A DNA stretch of 64,000 nt from Nemertoderma westbladi (lineage: Eukaryota; Xenacoelomorpha; Nemertodermatida; Nemertodermatidae). Where the stretch lies: contig JAUCBJ010003086.1 of assembly GCA_032718475.1 (NCBI GenBank), positions 23,443-87,442 of the forward strand, in the 5' to 3' direction. Position 1 is the first letter of the stretch. The number at the start of each line of letters is the position of its first letter. Under the pieces are notes generated by a model, which saw only the letters and a program-made list of their open reading frames with translations, did no database searches and was not told the origin of the DNA. The translations under genes and the position numbers were made by a program. Of this stretch, positions 59,141 to 64,000 are shown piece by piece.

Positions 59141-60135
59141 TAGTCCAGTCAATCTAGCCGAAAAAGGGTGTCAACCCATAACAAATTCGCAATTCATCCA
59201 AACCAATTATTTTTTATTCTGTATTACCTTGTTAACACCCCCAAAAAAGTCTATAAAAATATATTATGCGGATCACCTTCAATTTCCTGTTTCTTTCCTT
59301 AGCAACATGGATTTTACATAGCAACAAGGGGTCTATTGGTGGGATTTTCTCCAAATTTGGTACAGACACACTTTACTCTAATGACTATCGATTGACAGAA
59401 GTATGCACTTCTAGATAGGTACCAATTTAGTTTCCATAGCAACGGAAATTTGTGTAATAATTTCACCATTTTTAATACCAATTTTGCTGGTACAATATAG
59501 GGATCTTATTTACACAACTTCTCTACTAAACAGGTGGATGTAACCTCGCCCATCGGATTTATCGACCTCAAAAACCCTTATCCCCAAAAATTTATTTGTT
59601 ATATAATAAACTATTGTGGTTTTTAAACTAAAACAAATAAATAAATTACACCTAAAATCAATAGAGCAATCATAATTTAAGTATGTGAAAAATCTTCACT
59701 AACATTAATGGAAATTATGAAATTTCCTTGCAGTGGAATTGTATAATTTTTTTTACAAAAGTTAGCTTAATATATCGTGAAGTTTTTGATATATTTAAAA
59801 ATTTGATGCGACTTCTAGTTTCCGAGATATATCAATTAATGTGTAACACGCCAGTGTAAATATTACTAATTTCCCATTGAATCACAGCTTATTGTGAAAT
59901 TAATTAAATTATTCTGGAACATTACTAATTTGCTACTTACTTTTCCCTACTGTTCCTTTTGTTTGGCTTGTGTTATGTAAATTTACGCAGAATTTCCATG
60001 AATAAACATATGATTCGCAAAATAAAATTTTATAGACTTTTTTTGGTCATTTATTTAGGTAATATAGAATCCAAAATATGTGGTTCGGATTGATTGCGAA
60101 ATATTTACGGGTTTTTTGCTAGATTGACTCGACTA
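59141..60135. mobile_element. TA-flanked TIR element, 995 bp
   Basis: The ends TAGTCCAGTCAATCTAGC and GCTAGATTGACTCGACTA are inverted, flanked by TA (59,139-59,140 and 60,136-60,137). Inversion continues imperfectly for about 150 bp (blocks TCGCAAT, TATTACCT, AAAAAAGTCTATAAAA). No ORF was found. The TA target fits Tc1/mariner-like non-autonomous elements (inference). A partial copy is at 55,300-55,635. Confidence 0.7.
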
Positions 60136-60185
60136 TATGTTTGTTTAGTTTGTTCATGATTACCTTGGTATTTCTTAGAATATCA

Positions 60186-60419
60186 TCACAAAACAGATAA
60201 AGAATCTTGTGTATTTTTATTAAATACGGTATAATAAATGGCCTCCATCGAATGCAAATTCTTGGAATCTTTTAGTCCATGGGCCAGCCAGCATAGGGGA
60301 TTCTTTTTGGTAACCACCCGGAACTTATATTTTTGGGAAGACCTAGCTTCTGGCCATTCATTTTGATATGATAACAAATCTGAATCGGTAGCTAACTTGG
60401 TGTTATCACCGGTTGTCAT
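60186..60419 (-). CDS. Hypothetical 77-residue open frame
   Basis: It begins MTTGDNTKLATDSD and is hydrophilic, with a CWLAHGLKDS stretch. I recognise no family. Its residue composition looks more protein-like than other chance frames here, but no splice or promoter evidence supports it. It may be a chance frame or an exon. Confidence 0.2.
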   Translation of the reverse strand: MTTGDNTKLATDSDLLSYQNEWPEARSSQKYKFRVVTKKNPLCWLAHGLKDSKNLHSMEAIYYTVFNKNTQDSLSVL

Positions 60420-60606
60420 GGAAATGGTAAAACAACAAACATGCTGTGGTATTCTAATAACTCAATATAAATTCATCGCATCTTTTGAAAAAGATAGCTA
60501 CTGGTCTAACAATTCTAAATGTGACATAAAATATTGAATATAATTTTTGTTACCATGGGAACACTGCTAAATGAAAACTGACATGTTTTAGAAAATTAGC
60601 TACCAT

Positions 60607-60720
60607 TCTAGAACAATACTACTACTACTACTAGGTCGAGCGAACTCGGACATCTCGGACGCTTGTAGGAGTTGCGACCACAAGCGGTTTACTCCCGCAA
60701 CTGAAAGATCTAGAACAATA
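60607..60720 (-). mobile_element. Short retroposed fragment with 12-bp target duplication
   Basis: TCTAGAACAATA at 60,607-60,618 recurs at 60,709-60,720 around a 90-bp insert. Read on the minus strand, the insert ends in (TAG)n, like the microsatellite 3' tails of some LINEs and their SINEs. The insert is GC-richer than its surroundings. Confidence 0.65.
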
Positions 60721-61013
60721 TCATTATTTTAAAAACAAATTGCCACATTTTATTGAATATTAGTTTTGGAAAATTTTGGTATACTGAGAGCTAAACCTGT
60801 TTTGTTATAACGGTGATATATGGTTCCAAAGATATACCCATGTATGAAATATTTTTATTTTTCATCATTTTAATCTCATTCCACTCTGTTTCAAAATAAT
60901 GACTTTATAAAAAATATTTATGTCAATAAAAAAACAATCAAGATGGGTCTAAAAAATCACTTTAAAATGACAAGTGACATCTAAATGGCATTTCAGACAA
61001 TACTCCTTCACAG

Positions 61014-61099
61014 GTTACCATGACTACCACTACAGATGCAATTGAAGATGACTCCGATATGTCACAAACAAATGACTTGACACCTACCACAAAAGAGAG
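61014..61099 (+). CDS. Candidate exon of an unrecognised gene (contains ATG at 61,020)
   Basis: The acceptor is TCCTTCACAG and the donor GAGAG|GTTAGT. From the ATG it gives 26 codons plus two bases: MTTTTDAIEDDSDMSQTNDL, then TPTTKE. The phase-2 end fits the phase-2 start of the 62280-62368 exon, giving R-W at the junction. The family is unknown. Confidence 0.4.
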
Positions 61100-61189
61100 G
61101 TTAGTTCTTATTACAAGTACAACAGTATTAGATGAGTAGACTTAACATTTGATATTATTCTAGGCAGTAGAACATTGGGTTATGGTTTT

Positions 61190-61490
61190 TACAGGGCTGC
61201 ATGAGCTGCCCCCACACATAAGGACCACACTGCGCACAATCTTGTGCTTTGGCAGCCCCATAGAGAAAATAAGCATGATGGACAGCCCATGACTTTCTTG
61301 AGACGCATCTTAAAGGACGCTGGCCTTGAAGATGCAGATAATCTCGCGAAAGTCATGGGGATAGGGAGTTGTGGCGGTGCAACTTTGTTGATAAGCCGGC
61401 ATAGCATTCTTAATGCACGCTGCATTTGGCTTGCCTATTTGGATTGTATGGTTGTGGCAAAATACTTTTGCCAAGCTGGCATAGCATCTT
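61190..61490 (+). mobile_element. LINE ORF2 3' fragment (family A), frameshifted
   Basis: It is homologous to 12,780-13,110 and to the reverse of 19,250-21,190. It reads LWQPHRENKHDGQPMTFLRR, then ILKDAGLED. One missing base near 61,353 shifts the frame out of the expected MGDRELWRCNFV motif. It lies inside the intron between the two candidate exons. Confidence 0.75.
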
Positions 61491-62279
61491 AATGTGCAGT
61501 TTCAATTATTACAATTATACATCATATTCAATTATAGTACTGTACGTACAGTTGTAATTGCTTATGAATAGTCCTTCTGCTATTCGTGTGTATCGAACTG
61601 CACTAGCGCGCCGACGAGTAGCTCTTACATTAGGATAGGAAGTAAACGGATGCGTGCAGCTGTGTTGCTGGCCAACCTCATGCGGTACTGATAAGACTTG
61701 ACGTGCTAAAAAAACGCTCTAGAAACCTGTCGATAAACATAAATGCATATCGAACTAATGCTAAAGACTGCAAAAATTATGAGTTTATTTCATTGGAGCT
61801 TTTATGTTAACAGATTGTGAAATGCTTTAAAATATGAATTTAAAGTGAATGAATTTTCATTATTAAATACTTTATTATTACAATCTATTCAATCGGTAAA
61901 ATCAAAGAGAAAATGGTGTGTAAAACGATTCCTTGTACAACATTATTTCCACTCTAAATATATGTATACTGCTATTCATAACTTGTAATGTATTTGAGTT
62001 GGTTGAAGGTCATGATGGCATTGATTTGTGTCCATTTATTGCCGACACCCTCATTATCATCTCGAATATGAATGTCACATACTTGATCTAGTCTTTGACG
62101 TTTGCTATTGGATACACCCCCCCCCACACCATCCCTTTCAGTGAAAGCTGCCTTTGCACTGATGTCTATATTATTCATAACCTTCCAACACATGTTAATA
62201 TTCATCATTGGCGAACATTGGCAACTATCAGAATCGTATCTAGATATTTAGAAAGTTTTATATGCCAATTATATATCAG

Positions 62280-62368
62280 GTGGTCAGATATTAATGACGT
62301 GAACGTGCTTCAGTATCGTCTTTTAATCTCAAAAAGTGGAGAAATCGAGTCAACCTTGCTGCCACCTT
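62280..62368 (+). CDS. Candidate second exon of the unrecognised gene
   Basis: The acceptor is ATATATCAG and the donor CACCTT|GTAAGT. It gives WSDINDVNVLQYRLLISKSG, then EIESTLLPP; phase 2 in, 1 out. The reading-frame fit with 61014-61099 and both splice signals support it. Later exons would lie beyond the LINE near the window end or outside the window. Confidence 0.4.
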
Positions 62369-62926
62369 GTAAGTATTGTTAATACACCTATATATCCAAA
62401 GCCAACTTACCAAGCGTATATTTGGAAAAACGTTTAGTATCCATCATCAATGTACCTTCTCCCATTATACTGTAGGTATGTCTGTTAGATGTGGAGGATA
62501 TGATACCTGATTGGATGCTTGTTCTTCCAGCTCCATCAGCAATCCTCTCTCTCTCTCTCTGCTGTATTGAAATTGTACTACGTCATGTAAACCACCAACG
62601 TATCTGCCTACAAAATAAACTTCATTGCATTGAGTTGTACAAATTCAAGTAATGTACCAAATGGAAGGAGGCGGAATTGGAATGAACTGATGCACTTGAC
62701 ACCTCAGATGATTTATAATAAAGCAATAATTGTATCACATACATTACCTACTCGACTAAGAATACTCTATTTCCTCTGATGACATCATCGCATACCAATT
62801 AAGAATACGTACGTACCTAATTATGTATTTATTATTAAATAAAGAGGATTTAGTATTCAATAATGTCATTATCGAAGGAATCATGTTCGCAGAAATCATC
62901 TAGGAACAATTATGATAAATATATAA

Positions 62927-63991
62927 ATTGAAAGGGTTACACCTAACACCAGTTCTAACAGAAATGGGTACTTACTTTTAGACCTAATGGAAGAATGTGA
63001 ATTGATACCAACAAACAACACATTCGAAAAGAGTAAGGGGAAGCTATGGACCTTTCAATACCCTAATGGAACCAAAGCACAACTGGATTACATCCTTATA
63101 AACAAAAAGTGGAGAAATAGCATGATCAACTTCGAGGCATACAGCTCGTTCAACCTAATTGGTTCGGACCACAGAATTGTGACTGCAGAGATCAGACTCA
63201 GTTTGAGAGCCAGCAAACCCAGGACAAGCAAGCAAATCAACTATGACTGGGAGAAACTCAGAACTGACAATGCTGTAAAGGATGCTTATACAGTAGAAGT
63301 TCAAAACCGCTTTGAAGCACTTCAGTCAATGGATGAAGACCAATCCACCGATTCAATATACCAGAATATAATAACAGCCCACAAGGAATCAGCTAAGAGG
63401 CATATCCCCCTGAAACCTAAACGAAAACAGTATGTGCCATGGCAAAACTCTGAGGTTACTTGTAAGAGAGAAGATCTTAAGATAGCCTACAAAGTTAAAA
63501 CCGAACAACCAACAACCGAAAACATTAACAAGGTTGAGAAAGCTAAGGACGATCTTAAATTGGCCTACAACATCAGCCAGGAAAAGTACATACAGGATAA
63601 AACTGAAGCAATTACAACTGCTCACATACAGCAACAATCAAGACTTACCTGGCAAACTGTAAATGACGTATCTGGTAGGAAAAGTTGTGCAAAGGGGCGC
63701 CTCAAAGCCGATAGTCCTGAAGAACGTGTTGGGAAGTGGAAAAATCACTTCAGCAACTTGCTTGGGCAGCCACCAAACATCGAGGTCAGCCCTACAAGGA
63801 AAATATATGACAAGACAATACCTATAGAAACAGGGGACTTCACACATGCCGAACTCCAAAGAAGCATTAAAAGCATGTCCAATAATAAAGCGAGTGGATT
63901 AGATGAAATCCCAGTGGAGGTATGGAAAACCGGAGTGCATTTTGCATCAAAAATTAAAAAATCCTTACTCAAAGAGACTGAAAACGCTTAG
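62927..63991 (+). mobile_element. LINE ORF2 fragment: endonuclease C terminus and start of reverse transcriptase
   Basis: The frame is open from a stop at 62,924. Residues counted from the 62,987 ATG: QLDYILINKKW (32-42) and GSDHRIV (59-65) are the C-terminal motifs of the apurinic-type endonuclease, with the catalytic D-H pair. The middle is the usual lysine-rich linker (WQTVNDVSGRK near 220). MSNNKASGLDEIPVEVWKTG (about 299-318) is the opening of the reverse transcriptase domain. It then stops at 63,991 after only about 35 RT residues, so it is broken there. It resembles the RTE-like / craniofacial-development-protein-2-like type of LINE. The fragment is 5' truncated. Confidence 0.85.
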
Positions 63992-64000
63992 TAGCACTGT

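Noticed and set aside
60640-60708. Possible tRNA or self-cleaving ribozyme in the GC-richer insert
   Set aside because: No cloverleaf, anticodon stem or hammerhead CTGATGA core could be drawn; the 12-bp target duplication explains it as a retroposed fragment.
61972-62382. Longer frames around the candidate exon 62280-62368
   Set aside because: Only the part between the AG acceptor and GT donor is supported; the rest is AT-rich intron.

Overview
The window is animal nuclear DNA: AT-rich, with multi-exon genes that have GT-AG introns, non-LTR retrotransposon remains, MITE-like DNA elements and very large tandem arrays. The gene families (CFAP70/TTC18, ATP synthase subunit g, FUN14) are metazoan. 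Frequent short words such as TAGGCCTA, TACTGTA and ACCGGT, and animal homologues of a class-V aminotransferase, fit an invertebrate deuterostome, perhaps an echinoderm. That placement is an inference, not a proof.

Region 1 (1-15,810) is a rearranged, repeat-built locus. Position 1 lies inside a copy of a terminal-inverted-repeat (TIR) element whose complete copy is at 13,142-15,810. Between them is a large imperfect palindrome, with arms of about 577-4,905 and 7,400-12,077. It carries three intact intronless PLP-dependent class-V aminotransferase genes (885-2108 minus, 3541-4776 minus, 10572-11795 plus) and one broken copy (7513-8059 plus). All point away from a centre that holds a 40-bp minisatellite. 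A LINE with a 9-bp target duplication (8,230-10,173) interrupts the right arm. The gene copies are mosaics of near-identical and strongly diverged segments.

Region 2 (15.8-19.1 kb) has degenerate repeats and an intronless gene for mitochondrial ATP synthase subunit g (18247-18753 minus). It is followed head-to-head by the probable first exon of a CFAP70-like gene.

Region 3 (19.1-57.0 kb) is the CFAP70-like gene on the plus strand. I assign five C-terminal exons with matching phases and splice sites, plus a possible start exon carrying only 4 coding bases; together they give a 340-residue TPR protein. One intron (27,663-56,071) contains a 26-kb array of a 31-bp unit, roughly 840 copies. Other introns hold a TIR element that splits a LINE remnant, a 0.9-kb foldback element, several perfect hairpins, poly-C runs and a small antisense zinc-ribbon gene (25085-25345).

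Region 4 (57.0-64 kb) has a PIF/Harbinger-type MITE, an intronless FUN14-domain gene (58665-59081 plus), a 1-kb TA-flanked TIR element, two phase-matched candidate exons of an unrecognised gene (61014-61099, 62280-62368), a LINE 3' fragment, and a LINE endonuclease/reverse-transcriptase fragment running to the window edge.

The genes do not form an operon or one pathway. The main themes are repeated duplication and homogenisation of an aminotransferase gene, and satellite inflation of a ciliary-gene intron.
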